The notes beneath the pieces were generated by a model that was not told the DNA's origin, ran no database searches, and saw only the letters and a program-made list of their open reading frames with translations. This document shows, one piece after another, positions 1-8,546 of a stretch of DNA of 64,000 bases. Location of the stretch: assembly GCF_017603825.1 (NCBI RefSeq), contig NZ_CP072014.1, positions 3,286,001-3,350,000 on the forward strand, written 5' to 3'. Both the position numbers and the translations under genes were made by a program. The DNA is from Arthrobacter crystallopoietes (lineage in GTDB: Bacteria; Actinomycetota; Actinomycetes; Actinomycetales; Micrococcaceae). Every line of letters begins with the position of its first letter. The first letter of the stretch is position 1.

Positions 1-434
1 TCCCCCGTGCCGTGAGGCGCCGTGGTTTCGTCCACGTGCTGTTTGAGCGTCTGCAGGTGATATGCCCACCCCACGCGATGATCGGCTGCAAGCGACTCTC
101 CATCAGATAGCGCAGCGAACCCTGATTCACTGAGGCAGATCCGTGCGCCCGCTCCGTCTGAGTCAAAGGTGCACTCGACAGTGGTCGGACGTTCCCATTC
201 GCTCTCACGCCATGAAAAGACGAGCCGACGCCCTTCCACCACGTCTTCGACCACTCCAGTGGCCTCAAACGAAACGCCGTCCATTTCCCAGCGCTCCGTC
301 AGCAGCGAGCCGGCAACCGGCCAGAAGTCCATCTCCGGCCACCACTGGCCTTTTTCATGCACGAACACTGTCCACGCATGCGCAACCGAGCAGCTAAGCA
401 AGACTTCTGCCTGAATGCGGTCGAGGGCGGTCAT
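1..434 (-). CDS. SRPBCC / AHSA1-like protein, C-terminus cut by window edge
   Basis: The reading frame starts at the ATG at 434-432 and stays open to the left edge, so about 144 residues are visible and the C-terminus lies outside. The protein opens MTALDRIQAEVLLSCSVAHA and continues with aromatic-rich strands (WTVFVHEKGQWWPEM, then GRRLVFSWRESEWERPTTVE), the usual pattern of the AHSA1 branch of the START-like SRPBCC fold, which forms a helix-grip pocket for small hydrophobic ligands. The C-terminal helix begins near WAYHLQTLKQH. A TGA lies in frame four codons upstream, so the ATG is the first possible start; the ribosome site is weak (AGG three bases before ATG). Ligand and function are unknown. 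Such proteins are often linked to ArsR regulators, but none is visible here. Confidence 0.75.
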   Translation of the reverse strand, partial: MTALDRIQAEVLLSCSVAHAWTVFVHEKGQWWPEMDFWPVAGSLLTERWEMDGVSFEATGVVEDVVEGRRLVFSWRESEWERPTTVECTFDSDGAGARICLSESGFAALSDGESLAADHRVGWAYHLQTLKQHVDETTAPHGTG

Positions 435-539
435 GTGCCTGTTATGTCATACGTCCGGTTCAACCGCAATGGCTCCGGCTCCCCCGCTTGTCGAATCCGG
501 CCCCACAGGCGGCAGCGATGCCGGGCGGCCTTGCGCCTC

Positions 540-1064
540 CTACCGGAGCAATACGGCGATTCCGCTGGCAGCCGCTGCCCAGAGCACGCTGGCGAAGGTT
601 CCCAGAATGAACCGCTCCGCAGCGCCGGACTGGCCGAGTTCGGAGTATCGGCCGAGGCCTTTCACCGCCAGTACTACCGCCAGTCCCTCTGGCCAACCAG
701 CCAGCAGCGTGACGGAGATGCCTGTCCGTTCCAGCACGCCGATCCAAGCACCCCCTCGAAGGACAGGCTCCTTCTCAGCTTTCTCCCGGTTCTCCGGATG
801 TAAGGCATTGAAGGACAGGGTGAGGATACTGACAGTCAGTGGCCCGCCGCCCAGCGCGGCGACGGCCACGGCAAATGCATAGACGCCGGCTCCCAGACCA
901 CCCCCGCTGATGCTGGCAAGCAATGCCGCTACTCCCATCCAGAGAAGCGAAATAGCACTGAGTGAATACAAGCGGGCGTTCCCATTGCCGCGGAACCGCT
1001 CCCCATACATCGGAACCGCTATGAGGGCAGCCAGACACAGCAGAATCAGACTGGCAAGACTCAC
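540..1064 (-). CDS. Polytopic membrane protein coupled to the SatD-like gene
   Basis: This 174-residue protein starts at the GTG at 1064-1062, whose last two bases overlap the TGA of the upstream gene (GTGA), so translation is probably coupled. It has about four or five hydrophobic stretches: SLASLILLCLAALIAVPMYG near the N-terminus, LLWMGVAALLASISGGG, VYAFAVAVAALGGGPLTVSI, ISVTLLAGWPEGLAVVLAV, and a C-terminal FASVLWAAAASGIAVLLR. The length and pairing match the small membrane protein that accompanies SatD-family proteins in actinobacteria. I cannot assign a function. A longer reading frame extends upstream to 1124, but the coupled GTG is the more economical start. Confidence 0.75.
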   Translation of the reverse strand: MSLASLILLCLAALIAVPMYGERFRGNGNARLYSLSAISLLWMGVAALLASISGGGLGAGVYAFAVAVAALGGGPLTVSILTLSFNALHPENREKAEKEPVLRGGAWIGVLERTGISVTLLAGWPEGLAVVLAVKGLGRYSELGQSGAAERFILGTFASVLWAAAASGIAVLLR

Positions 1065-1648
1065 AGATCCGCACCTTCCAGAAGGGACTCTGCGACCGCT
1101 TGGACCCTTCTCGATTCCTGCCACAACCCGCTCTGGAGCCTGCTGGAGACGGCTTGCTGGCTAATCCCCAGCTGACGGGCAATCTGCTGCTGCGTCAGGC
1201 CTTGGTCGCTCAGAACACCCGCCTCCACTGACATGGCACTGCGCTTTCGCGCCACGGAGACCAGCAACTGCAGTAAGGCCTCCGCCTGTGCAGCCATAGG
1301 GCTCTGACCCGAAACGGCGATATTGCCGGATGCATTCTTAGCAGCCGTCACTGCCGTGCGCGCCCGCTCGAATGCCTCCCCTGAGGCAGCGCGAGTATTG
1401 TCTGGCAAAGGCTTTCGAACTTCCCCAATACCGATACCAACGCTCCAATGCCCACTGATGGCCAGCTCCATCGCGATGCTCAAGGCGACGGAAGCATCAT
1501 CAATAAGACTTTGCATCTCATCGCCTGCCGTTCGGTCAAACGGGAGAATCAACGGCCGTAAGGCGTCGTTGTTAAGGTCATTCATCACCGGCCCAACGAG
1601 GTCCTCCCGGGTCCTGGACTTACGCTGATCAACGGTCAGTACGTACAC
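1061..1648 (-). CDS. SatD family protein with C-terminal helix-turn-helix
   Basis: The chosen start is the GTG at 1648-1646, preceded by AAGGA at a good distance, giving 195 residues beginning VYVLTVDQRKSRTRED, the usual opening of actinobacterial SatD-like proteins. The C-terminal third contains a clear helix-turn-helix (LTQQQIARQLGISQQAVSSR), similar to sigma-70 region 4 or LuxR-like recognition helices. The middle part (MELAISGHWSVGIGIGEV) is the conserved SatD core. The stop overlaps the GTG of the membrane protein downstream, so the two form a coupled pair. SatD was named from a Streptococcus acid-response locus; the biochemical role is unknown. DNA binding is inferred from the helix-turn-helix only. 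Confidence 0.75.
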   Translation of the reverse strand: MYVLTVDQRKSRTREDLVGPVMNDLNNDALRPLILPFDRTAGDEMQSLIDDASVALSIAMELAISGHWSVGIGIGEVRKPLPDNTRAASGEAFERARTAVTAAKNASGNIAVSGQSPMAAQAEALLQLLVSVARKRSAMSVEAGVLSDQGLTQQQIARQLGISQQAVSSRLQSGLWQESRRVQAVAESLLEGADL

Positions 1649-1707
1649 AACACGATATCCTTGTGAGCATATAAACAATGCTACAGATTTGTTCGATCGT
1701 GGACAAG

Positions 1708-2079
1708 TCATGGCATCTGTTGACTTACCAAGCCGATGGTGTTGCCTTCGGAGTCCTTGACGAAAGCCATCCATTCATCGCTGCCGGCAGGACCCAGCGT
1801 CCCTTCCTCATGCTGGAAGATCAGCTGCGGCTCCTCCACTACTTCAACTCCGGCGCCCTTCAGCCTTGCAATTTCCGAGTGGACATCAGGTACCTGCAAA
1901 TAGAGGAGGGCGGAAGGGGCTCCCCTTTCGAGGAGTAATCTGACGCCGTCGAGCATGAAAAAGACCAGTCCCGGCGGGTCAAAAACGGCGGTTGCCTCCT
2001 GGCGCATCAAGTCCCCGTAGAACGCCCTGGCCCGGTCAAGGTCTGAGGCACGCTGTGCAATCTGTATGATTTTCACCAT
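1708..2079 (-). CDS. Glyoxalase/bleomycin-resistance-like (VOC) protein
   Basis: This 123-residue protein has the two-repeat beta-alpha-beta-beta-beta layout of the vicinal oxygen chelate superfamily. It begins MVKIIQIAQRASDLDRARAF, where the first repeat includes DRARAFYGDLM, and the second includes VPDVHSEIARLKGAGVEVV and ends in MAFVKDSEGNTIGLVSQ, the usual VOC C-terminus with a metal-site-like Glu. GGAGG motifs lie just upstream of the ATG at 2079; the GTG one codon later is an alternative start. VOC proteins act in methylglyoxal detoxification, antibiotic binding or ring-cleavage dioxygenation, and the sequence alone does not say which. It is a single-domain copy with no partner enzyme nearby. 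Confidence 0.85.
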   Translation of the reverse strand: MVKIIQIAQRASDLDRARAFYGDLMRQEATAVFDPPGLVFFMLDGVRLLLERGAPSALLYLQVPDVHSEIARLKGAGVEVVEEPQLIFQHEEGTLGPAGSDEWMAFVKDSEGNTIGLVSQQMP

Positions 2080-2146
2080 TCCTCCGAGTCCTCCATACTT
2101 CCCGCCCGTCGTCAGGAAGTGCCGCGGCGGGACGTAGGCTTGATTC

Positions 2147-2554
2147 GTGAAGACCTCTGCAATCGCTCCCCGGCAATCTACGGCCAGCATAGTCCTAGCT
2201 TTCGCGGGAGACATCGCCTGCGTAGTCCTGTTTGCAGCGATCGGACGCGACACGCACGAACACGGCCTGGACGTGTCGGGAATCCTTTTGACCGCCGCAC
2301 CTTTTGCCGGCGGTGCTGCCATCGGCTGGCTCCTTGGCCGAGCTTGGCGCAGGCCATTGGCGCTTTGGCCTGCCGCCGTCGTTGTATGGCTCTCCACTGT
2401 CGTTTTCGGACTGCTGCTGCGCGGCTTTGCCGGCGGAGGCCTGGCCGTGTCGTTCCAGATCGTGACCCTGTTGGTACTGGGTGTCTTTATTATCGGTTGG
2501 CGCCTGGCCGCGGCGCTGGTCATGAAGATACGCAAAAGCCGGACCTTGGCATAA
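2147..2554 (+). CDS. DUF3054 family membrane protein
   Basis: This 135-residue protein starts at a GTG and has four membrane helices: TASIVLAFAGDIACVVLFAA, ILLTAAPFAGGAAIGWLLG, PLALWPAAVVVWLSTVVFGLL and VSFQIVTLLVLGVFIIGWRLA. The sequence GRDTHEHG after helix 1 and the basic end (MKIRKSRTLA) match the actinobacterial DUF3054 family. The function is unknown; no enzymatic residues stand out. It diverges from the glyoxalase-like gene, with 67 bases between the two starts, so both promoters must lie in that gap. A short spacer separates it from the Lrp-domain gene downstream on the same strand. Confidence 0.8.
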   Translation: MKTSAIAPRQSTASIVLAFAGDIACVVLFAAIGRDTHEHGLDVSGILLTAAPFAGGAAIGWLLGRAWRRPLALWPAAVVVWLSTVVFGLLLRGFAGGGLAVSFQIVTLLVLGVFIIGWRLAAALVMKIRKSRTLA

Positions 2555-2596
2555 CCTCGGTTGTAGGCATAAATGGTGCGATGAAAGGCAGCAAAA

Positions 2597-2878
2597 GTGG
2601 TTACAGCGTTTGTACTCATCCAGACCGATGCATCCCGGATTCCGGAGTCCGCGCAGGAGATTTCGGAGATCGAAGGCATCAGCGAGGTCTACTCGGTTAC
2701 CGGTGAATGGGACTTGATCGCCGTGGCCCGGGTCACCAAGCATGAGGATCTCGCCGATGTGATCGCGGACCGGCTCTCCAAGGTACAGGGCGTTCAAGCC
2801 ACAACCACGCACATCGCCTTCCGCGCCTATTCGCAGCATGACCTTGACGCGGCCTTCTCTTTGGGATTCGACCACTAA
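2597..2878 (+). CDS. Stand-alone Lrp/AsnC ligand-binding (RAM) domain protein
   Basis: The protein is 93 residues and consists only of the Lrp/AsnC effector-binding domain (AsnC_trans_reg, also called RAM): VTAFVLIQTDASRIPESAQE, then SEVYSVTGEWDLIAVARV and VQGVQATTTHIAFRAYSQHD. There is no helix-turn-helix, so it should not bind DNA by itself; such proteins form octamers or dimers that sense amino acids and may modulate partners. It starts at a GTG at 2597, with AAAGG upstream. It lies just before trpD on the opposite strand and is separated from it by a strong hairpin terminator. This pairing with trpD is common in Arthrobacter relatives, but a functional link is only inferred. Confidence 0.85.
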   Translation: MVTAFVLIQTDASRIPESAQEISEIEGISEVYSVTGEWDLIAVARVTKHEDLADVIADRLSKVQGVQATTTHIAFRAYSQHDLDAAFSLGFDH

Positions 2879-2884
2879 CTGAAC

Positions 2885-2930
2885 AAGGCGTGTGGGCCGG
2901 AGGAACTATCCTCCGGCCCACACGCCTTTA
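2885..2930. terminator. Bidirectional terminator between the Lrp-domain gene and trpD
   Basis: A perfect 19-bp inverted repeat has arms at 2885-2903 and 2910-2928 and a six-base loop. The arms end in AAGG/CCTT, followed by TTA on the plus strand. It lies between two convergent genes and can serve both. Confidence 0.85.
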
Positions 2931-2947
2931 ATGTCTTCGGGTCAGGC

Positions 2948-4000
2948 CTACTGCGTGACTTTGACCCAACGGTCAAGTGCCTCGGCTGCGGCTCCACCGT
3001 CAATTGCTTCAACAGCTTGTGCCAGGCCCTTCGCCAGCCTTGCCTGAAGCGTTCCCTCGGCCGACTCATCTAATGCGACTAAGCCAGCAGCAGCATTAAG
3101 AACGACGGCGTCGCGCACTGGACCGCGGCTTCCCGCCAGTGTGCGACGGACTACTTCCGCATTCGCAGCAGCATCTCCTCCACGCAAGTCATCGAGAGTG
3201 GCACGCGGGATGCCGAGATCGAGCGGGTCGAGTTCCGATTCGGTTACCTTGCCGTCGCGCACTTCCCAAATCGTCGAGGGACCGGTGGTAGTGAGCTCAT
3301 CAAGACCGTCCCCTCCCCTAAAGACGAGCGCGCGCTGTCCACGGGCAGCAAGCACGCCGGCAATCAGGGGTGCCAGTCTGGCGTCCGCGACGCCAATTGC
3401 GGATGCCGTCGGATGCGCAGGATTGGTCATGGGGCCCATAAAGTTGAACGCCGTGGCAACCCCGAGTTCGCTGCGAACCGTGCCCGCGTAGCGCATAGAG
3501 GGATGGAACACCTGTGCAAAGCAGAACGTGATACCGGCCTCGACGGCGGCTTGGGCCACCCGAGCGACCGGTAGGTCCAGGCGCACGCCGAGTGCTTCAA
3601 TAACGTCCGCCGACCCCGACGATGAAGATGCGGCCCGGTTCCCGTGCTTGACGATGCGTGCTCCGGCCCCTGCACAAACGAGTGCGGCCATCGAAGAGAT
3701 GTTTACGGTGTTCTGCCGGTCACCGCCGGTTCCGACGATGTCGAGCTTCTCGCCCGGTATCTCTATCGGGCGGGCGTTGCTAACCATGGCGTCGACTAGA
3801 CCGGTCAGTTCGTCGACCGTCTCGCCCTTCGCCCGGAGCGCCACCAGGAACCCTGCAATCTGCGCGTCGGTGGCTTCGCCGGCCATGATCGTGTTCATCG
3901 CCCAGTGAGTTTGCTCTCGGCTGAGGTCGTCTCCGGCGATCAGCGCCGAGATCAGAACGGGCCAACGAAGGGCAGTCTTGGCATCACTAAAAGGGCTCAC
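2948..4000 (-). CDS. trpD: Anthranilate phosphoribosyltransferase
   Basis: TrpD transfers the phosphoribosyl group of PRPP to anthranilate, the second step of tryptophan synthesis in the cytosol. The protein has 350 residues, the usual family length. The pyrophosphate-binding motif [14 protein letters not shown] and the following [21 protein letters not shown] are diagnostic, and the N-terminal helical domain ([20 protein letters not shown]) fits. The start is a GTG at 4000. The gene stands alone here, away from other trp genes, facing the Lrp-domain gene and diverging from ctaE. A perfect palindrome, TCTAC-GAATT-GTAGA, lies about 13-27 bases upstream of the start and could be an operator. 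Confidence 0.97.
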   Translation of the reverse strand: MSPFSDAKTALRWPVLISALIAGDDLSREQTHWAMNTIMAGEATDAQIAGFLVALRAKGETVDELTGLVDAMVSNARPIEIPGEKLDIVGTGGDRQNTVNISSMAALVCAGAGARIVKHGNRAASSSSGSADVIEALGVRLDLPVARVAQAAVEAGITFCFAQVFHPSMRYAGTVRSELGVATAFNFMGPMTNPAHPTASAIGVADARLAPLIAGVLAARGQRALVFRGGDGLDELTTTGPSTIWEVRDGKVTESELDPLDLGIPRATLDDLRGGDAAANAEVVRRTLAGSRGPVRDAVVLNAAAGLVALDESAEGTLQARLAKGLAQAVEAIDGGAAAEALDRWVKVTQ

Positions 4001-4012
4001 ACACCTAGGTTA

Positions 4013-4027
4013 TCTACGAATTGTAGA
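4013..4027. promoter_or_regulatory. 15-bp palindrome in the trpD-ctaE divergent region
   Basis: TCTAC at 4013-4017 and GTAGA at 4023-4027 flank GAATT. It lies 13 bases upstream of the trpD GTG and overlaps the likely -10 area (TAGATA on the minus strand). It could be a repressor site; no regulator is identified. Confidence 0.4.
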
Positions 4028-4111
4028 AACTGCCTGAATATTAACTTCGCCGACAATCCGCGGAATACCGGGGGTTGGGAACGTTCGGGGCCCGCCACGC
4101 GTTCCGATGCA

Positions 4112-4142
4112 TTGGTGAACTGGGCCGATTTATAGACATAAT
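4112..4142 (+). promoter_or_regulatory. Candidate ctaE promoter giving a leaderless mRNA
   Basis: A -10-like CATAAT lies at 4137-4142, with TTGGTG at 4112-4117 as a weak -35 (19-base spacer). Transcription would start about seven bases downstream, which coincides with the ctaE GTG at 4149. Confidence 0.45.
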
Positions 4143-4148
4143 GACTAT

Positions 4149-4787
4149 GTGACAACTGCAACCCACGCCCCCAGTACCCCGGCACATCCCACACTGAACC
4201 GCCCAAACCTCGTTTCCGTTGGAACCGTTGTCTGGCTGTCCAGCGAGCTGATGTTCTTCGCCGGCCTTTTCGCCATGTACTTCACCCTGCGCGCCACTTC
4301 ACCAGAGATGTGGGCTACCGAAACGGCTAAACTCGACGTTCCGTTCGCATTGGTCAACACCATCATCCTGGTAGCCAGCTCCTTCACCTGCCAGTTTGGT
4401 GTCTTCGCGGCCGAACGCCTTCAGGCCCGCCGGACCGGCAGCCCCTTTAACGTCGCACGGTGGGGAATGGTCGAGTGGTTCCTGCTCACCTTCCTCATGG
4501 GCGCCATCTTTGTGTCTGTGCAGGCTTATGAGTACGCCCACCTCGTATCCGAAGGAGTGTCGCTTTCCTCCAACGCCTACGGCTCGGCGTTCTACATCAC
4601 CACTGGCTTCCATGGTCTTCACGTCGCTGGCGGCTTGATCGCATTCCTGCTGATCATCGGCCGCGCCTATGTCGCGAAGAAGTTCGGCCACTTTGAAGCG
4701 ACCTCAGCGATCGTTACCTCCTACTACTGGCACTTCGTCGATGTGGTTTGGATCGCACTGTTCATCATCATTTACTTCCTGAAGTAA
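4149..4787 (+). CDS. ctaE: Cytochrome c oxidase subunit III
   Basis: This 212-residue integral membrane subunit of the aa3-type oxidase has the family's helices, with about five segments: [60 protein letters not shown], then [20 protein letters not shown] and a final [20 protein letters not shown]. The motifs FHGLHVAGG and WHFVDVVW are characteristic of subunit III. It helps stabilise subunit I and its proton pathway. It is followed after 86 bases by qcrC, and in actinobacteria ctaE-qcrCAB is a conserved operon for the bc1-aa3 supercomplex. The start is GTG at 4149 with no ribosome site, consistent with leaderless translation. Confidence 0.96.
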   Translation: MTTATHAPSTPAHPTLNRPNLVSVGTVVWLSSELMFFAGLFAMYFTLRATSPEMWATETAKLDVPFALVNTIILVASSFTCQFGVFAAERLQARRTGSPFNVARWGMVEWFLLTFLMGAIFVSVQAYEYAHLVSEGVSLSSNAYGSAFYITTGFHGLHVAGGLIAFLLIIGRAYVAKKFGHFEATSAIVTSYYWHFVDVVWIALFIIIYFLK

Positions 4788-4873
4788 GCCTTACTTGACT
4801 GTTCTTCTACGAAGGACAGAATTTCAAGAAGCTGCATTCGACGCACACGCACCACAGAGTTAGGAACCACGAA

Positions 4874-5686
4874 GTGAAGGCACTTTCGCAAAAGCGGCGA
4901 CATCCGCTGGCGGCCATTGCCCTGTTGCTTATGGGTCTGCTGGTTACCGGCGGTCTCTACGCCGTAGCCGGTACGGTCAACGAGGCCCAGGCGACAACCA
5001 CCACATACTCGGCACAGGACATTGAAGAGGGCGAAAAGCTCTTCGTTGCTAACTGTGCCACTTGTCACGGGTTGGGTGCAGTTGGCGCTCCGGAAGGTGC
5101 CCACGGAAATCAGGCAGGTCCTTCTCTGATCGGTGTCGGAGCAGCAGCTGTCGACTTCCAGGTCGGCACCGGTCGTATGCCGATGCAGATGTCAGGTCCT
5201 CAGGCGCAGCAGAAGCCGAAGCAGTTCAACGAAGAGCAGACCATGCAATTGGCGGCCTACGTTGCTTCTTTGGGCGCCGGTCCGGCCGTTCCCGAAGAAC
5301 AGTACCTTGATGCCAGCGAAGGTGATCCCGCTGCCGGCGGTGAGCTCTTCCGGGTCAACTGCGCAATGTGCCACAACGCTGCAGCGGCCGGCGGTGCCCT
5401 CACCCGAGGTAAGTTCGCACCGGCCCTCGCGGGCGTGAGTGAGAAGCACATCTACGAAGCCATGGCTACCGGGCCGCAGAACATGCCTGTCTTTAGCGAT
5501 GCCAACGTCTCCCCCGAAGGCAAGCAGGACATCATCGCCTTCCTGAAGACCATTGAAGAACAAGGTTCACCCGGTGGTAATTCCCTCGGATCACTCGGCC
5601 CCGTATCCGAAGGCCTCCTGATCTGGACAGCGGGCCTTGGCGCGATCATCGCCTTCACGATCTGGCTGACCCAGCGGTCATCCTGA
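4874..5686 (+). CDS. qcrC: Diheme cytochrome c subunit of the bc1 complex
   Basis: QcrC passes electrons from the Rieske centre to the CuA site of the aa3 oxidase in the actinobacterial supercomplex. The 270-residue protein has an N-terminal membrane helix (AAIALLLMGLLVTGGLYAVA), two c-type heme motifs (CATCHG near residue 61 and CAMCHN near residue 164), and a C-terminal membrane helix (LIWTAGLGAIIAFTIWL). Two CxxCH sites in one chain are typical of actinobacteria, which lack a soluble cytochrome c. Met residues near KFAPALAG and NMPVF may be the axial ligands of the second heme. The start is GTG at 4874, with AGGAA upstream. It lies second in the ctaE-qcrCAB operon. Confidence 0.97.
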   Translation: MKALSQKRRHPLAAIALLLMGLLVTGGLYAVAGTVNEAQATTTTYSAQDIEEGEKLFVANCATCHGLGAVGAPEGAHGNQAGPSLIGVGAAAVDFQVGTGRMPMQMSGPQAQQKPKQFNEEQTMQLAAYVASLGAGPAVPEEQYLDASEGDPAAGGELFRVNCAMCHNAAAAGGALTRGKFAPALAGVSEKHIYEAMATGPQNMPVFSDANVSPEGKQDIIAFLKTIEEQGSPGGNSLGSLGPVSEGLLIWTAGLGAIIAFTIWLTQRSS

Positions 5687-5781
5687 TCTCCTCCCGGCGG
5701 CCGTAGGGCCGCCGGGAAATTACTGACAACACACGCACTGAAAATCTTTAGAGACATATCAAGAGAAGGATGAGAGGGATC

Positions 5782-6810
5782 ATGGGCGACCATAGTCACG
5801 GCAGTCCGAAATCCTCGGGCACCGTTGCTACGGCTGGTCAGAGCGAAGTGGAGAAGTTCCAGGATCCTGGACTTCCGCCACACCGCCCGCGCCTTGCCGA
5901 CAAGGATCCCCGGGCCGAAAAGCGTGCCGAGAAACAGGTTGCGATTCTGTTCGTAATCTCCATCATCGGTACCCTGCTTTTCTTCGTGGGATACTTTGCC
6001 ATCCGTTTGGATGAGACCATTGCAACGCTGCGACTGCAGAACTTTTTGCTCGGTATGGGCACTGCCTTTGCCATGCTCGGAATTGGCGTAGGTATTGTCC
6101 ATTGGGCAAAGACCCTGATGCCCGATCACGAGATCGCTGAAGAGCGGCATGCGGTCCGAACCGAAGAAGACCGAGTAATTGCGGAAACGATGGTCACCGA
6201 GATCATCGAGGAAACGGGCATCAAGCGCCGCCCGCTGATTCGCAACACACTCCTGGGTGCCATGATTCTCGCGCCGCTGCCGGCGATCGGGATCCTGCGC
6301 GACCTCTCAGATGAGCTGAATCCAGACGTGCTGAGGCACACAATGTGGGATGCAGGAGTCCGCCTTACCCGCGACCCGAGCGGCACACCGATCAAGGCGT
6401 CCGATGTCACCATCGGATCGGCGTTCCATGTGATTCCGGAAGGCCTGAACGAAGCTGAGCACAAGCTGGAAGAAAAGGCCAAGGCCGTCGTCCTGCTCAT
6501 GCGTCTCAATCCGGAGGACCTCCATGTATCCCCCGGCCGCGAAGACTGGAACTACAACGGCATCGTTGCCTATTCCAAGATTTGCACCCACGTGGGATGC
6601 CCGGTCGCTCTTTACGAGCAGCAGACGCATCACCTGCTCTGCCCCTGCCACCAGTCGACGTTCGACCTGACCCAGGAATGCAAAGTCATTTTCGGTCCGG
6701 CCACACACGCCTTGCCGCAGCTGCCTATCAGCGTTGACGACGAGGGATACCTGGTTGCAACCAGCGACTTCCACGAACCCGTCGGACCTAGCTTCTGGGA
6801 GCGTGGCTAA
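5782..6810 (+). CDS. qcrA: Rieske iron-sulfur subunit of the bc1 complex
   Basis: QcrA carries the [2Fe-2S] centre that takes electrons from menaquinol at the Qo site. The cluster motifs CTHVGC and CPCHQS are intact, separated by about 16 residues. The N-terminal half holds three membrane helices (VAILFVISIIGTLLFFVGYF, LLGMGTAFAMLGIGVGIVHW and NTLLGAMILAPLPAIGILRD), the extended anchor typical of actinobacterial Rieske proteins. I place the start at the ATG at 5782, because GAGAGG precedes it and the protein then opens MGDHSHGSPKSSGTVATAGQ as in relatives; an in-frame ATG at 5770 would add four residues. It is separated from qcrB by two bases. Confidence 0.95.
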   Translation: MGDHSHGSPKSSGTVATAGQSEVEKFQDPGLPPHRPRLADKDPRAEKRAEKQVAILFVISIIGTLLFFVGYFAIRLDETIATLRLQNFLLGMGTAFAMLGIGVGIVHWAKTLMPDHEIAEERHAVRTEEDRVIAETMVTEIIEETGIKRRPLIRNTLLGAMILAPLPAIGILRDLSDELNPDVLRHTMWDAGVRLTRDPSGTPIKASDVTIGSAFHVIPEGLNEAEHKLEEKAKAVVLLMRLNPEDLHVSPGREDWNYNGIVAYSKICTHVGCPVALYEQQTHHLLCPCHQSTFDLTQECKVIFGPATHALPQLPISVDDEGYLVATSDFHEPVGPSFWERG

Positions 6811-6812
6811 TC

Positions 6813-8489
6813 ATGAGTGCTTCGACTTCATCTGATACCTATCAGCCGAAAACCAGTCTCGGACGTGTCACCAACTTCGTAGATACTCGAGTTGGCGGTT
6901 CATCCATCGTCAAGGAATTCGGCCGCAAGATCTTCCCCGACCACTGGTCATTCATGTTCGGCGAAGTTGCCTTGTACACCTTCGTCATCCTGCTGCTGTC
7001 GGGAACGTTCCTGACGCTGTTCTTCGATCCGTCGATGGCAGAAACGCACTACGACGGATCCTACGTCCCGCTTAAGGGTGTAGAAATGTCGGTCGCATAT
7101 GCTTCAACCTTGGATATCTCTTTCGATATCCGCGGTGGACTCTTTATGCGTCAGTTGCACCACTGGTCGGCGCTGCTCTTCGTAGCGTCCGTCTCGGTGC
7201 ACATGCTTCGTGTGTTCTTTACCGGAGCCTTCCGTCGTCCGCGTGAACTCAACTGGCTCGTCGGCTGTGTCCTCCTGATCCTCGCTCTGGCAGCGGGCTT
7301 CACCGGCTACTCGCTGCCGGATGATCTTCTTTCCGGCAACGGTCTGCGCATCATCGATGGCGTTATCAAGGCGATTCCGCTTATCGGTACTTACCTGTCC
7401 ATGCTGATCTTCGGGGGCGAATTCCCGGGCACGGCTATCGTGGGACGTCTGTACGTGATGCACATCCTCGTGGTCCCCGCGCTGATTCTTCTGATGATCG
7501 CTATCCACCTGTTTATGGTTGTTGTTCACAAGCACACGCAATACCCCGGCCCGGGCCGCACGGAGACCAACGTTGTGGGCTTCCCTGTTGGACCGGTATA
7601 CGCCGCGAAGGCAGGCGGCTTCTTCTTCATCGTCTTCGGTGTGGTTGCAGTCATCGCAGCGAACTTCCAGATCCTGCCGATCTGGGATTACGGCCCCTAT
7701 GACCCCTCCCCTGTTTCCGCCGGTACCCAGCCCGACTGGTACATCGGATTCGTGGACGGTGCGCTTCGGCTCATGCCAGGTGTCCTGTGGGGCTTCCCGT
7801 TCGAATACGTGCTCTTCGGCAGTTTCACCCTGTCGCTGAATGTATTGCTCCCGGCCCTCGTTCCGGCTGGTATCCTGTTCGGCCTCATGTTTGGCTGGCC
7901 GTGGATCGAACGCTGGGTAACCAAGGACACTCGCGAACACCACATCCTGGACCGTCCGCGCAACGCTCCCTTCCGTACAGCAACCGGTGTGGCCGGCGTC
8001 ATCTGGTACTGCGTCATGTGGGCAGCAGCCAGCTCCGACCTCATTGCTACACACTTCTTCGTGTCACTAAACGATGTCACCTACTGGCTCCGTGCGCTGT
8101 TCTTCATCGGACCGATCATCGGGTTCATCGTGACCCGGAGGATCTGCCTCGCGCTGCAGCGCAAGGACCGGGAGATCGTTCTCCATGGCCGCGAGACCGG
8201 ACGTATTGTCCGTCTCCCCCATGGTGAGTTCATCGAGGTCCATGAGCCGCTGAATGACTACAAACTGCACCGCTTGGTCAGCTTCGAGTCCCCAGAGGTC
8301 CAGCCGGCCGAGCCGGACGCCAATGGAAAGATCTCGGGCACGGAGAAGCTACGTGGACGTTTGTCCCGCTTCTTCTTCGAGGACCGTGTTGCTCCGGTTA
8401 CACCGGCCGAGCTCACAGCCGCCCATAGCCATGGCGACCACGACGAAACCGAAACCTCAAAGAGCAAGGCTGAAATTTCCAGCCATTGA
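6813..8489 (+). CDS. qcrB: Cytochrome b subunit of the bc1 complex
   Basis: QcrB is the 558-residue membrane core that oxidises menaquinol and holds the low- and high-potential b hemes. The heme ligand histidines are in the second and fourth helices (MRQLHHWSALLFVASVSVHM and YVMHILVVPALILLMIAIHL). The Qo-site region around PIWDYGPYDPSPVSAGTQPD and DWYIGF is conserved. The C-terminus extends beyond the membrane domain into a soluble tail rich in charged residues (REIVLHGRETGRIVRLPHGE), usual in actinobacteria. It is the last gene of the operon and is followed by a strong terminator. The likely targets of bc1 inhibitors such as Q203 are on this subunit in mycobacteria (established for that genus). 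Confidence 0.97.
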   Translation: MSASTSSDTYQPKTSLGRVTNFVDTRVGGSSIVKEFGRKIFPDHWSFMFGEVALYTFVILLLSGTFLTLFFDPSMAETHYDGSYVPLKGVEMSVAYASTLDISFDIRGGLFMRQLHHWSALLFVASVSVHMLRVFFTGAFRRPRELNWLVGCVLLILALAAGFTGYSLPDDLLSGNGLRIIDGVIKAIPLIGTYLSMLIFGGEFPGTAIVGRLYVMHILVVPALILLMIAIHLFMVVVHKHTQYPGPGRTETNVVGFPVGPVYAAKAGGFFFIVFGVVAVIAANFQILPIWDYGPYDPSPVSAGTQPDWYIGFVDGALRLMPGVLWGFPFEYVLFGSFTLSLNVLLPALVPAGILFGLMFGWPWIERWVTKDTREHHILDRPRNAPFRTATGVAGVIWYCVMWAAASSDLIATHFFVSLNDVTYWLRALFFIGPIIGFIVTRRICLALQRKDREIVLHGRETGRIVRLPHGEFIEVHEPLNDYKLHRLVSFESPEVQPAEPDANGKISGTEKLRGRLSRFFFEDRVAPVTPAELTAAHSHGDHDETETSKSKAEISSH

Positions 8490-8501
8490 TCTCAACATCA
8501 T

Positions 8502-8546
8502 GGAGGGCGGCTCCACCACTGCTGGTCCGGAGCCGCCCTCCGTTTT
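8502..8546 (+). terminator. Terminator of the ctaE-qcrCAB operon
   Basis: A perfect 13-bp stem (GGAGGGCGGCTCC at 8502-8514 and its complement at 8529-8541) is followed by GTTTT. It lies 13 bases after the qcrB stop. Confidence 0.9.

Noticed and set aside
1705-1726. Inverted repeat AAGTCA-N10-TGACTT at the end of the glyoxalase-like gene
   Set aside because: Arms are only 6 bp, no T-run follows, and it overlaps the C-terminal codons; likely chance.
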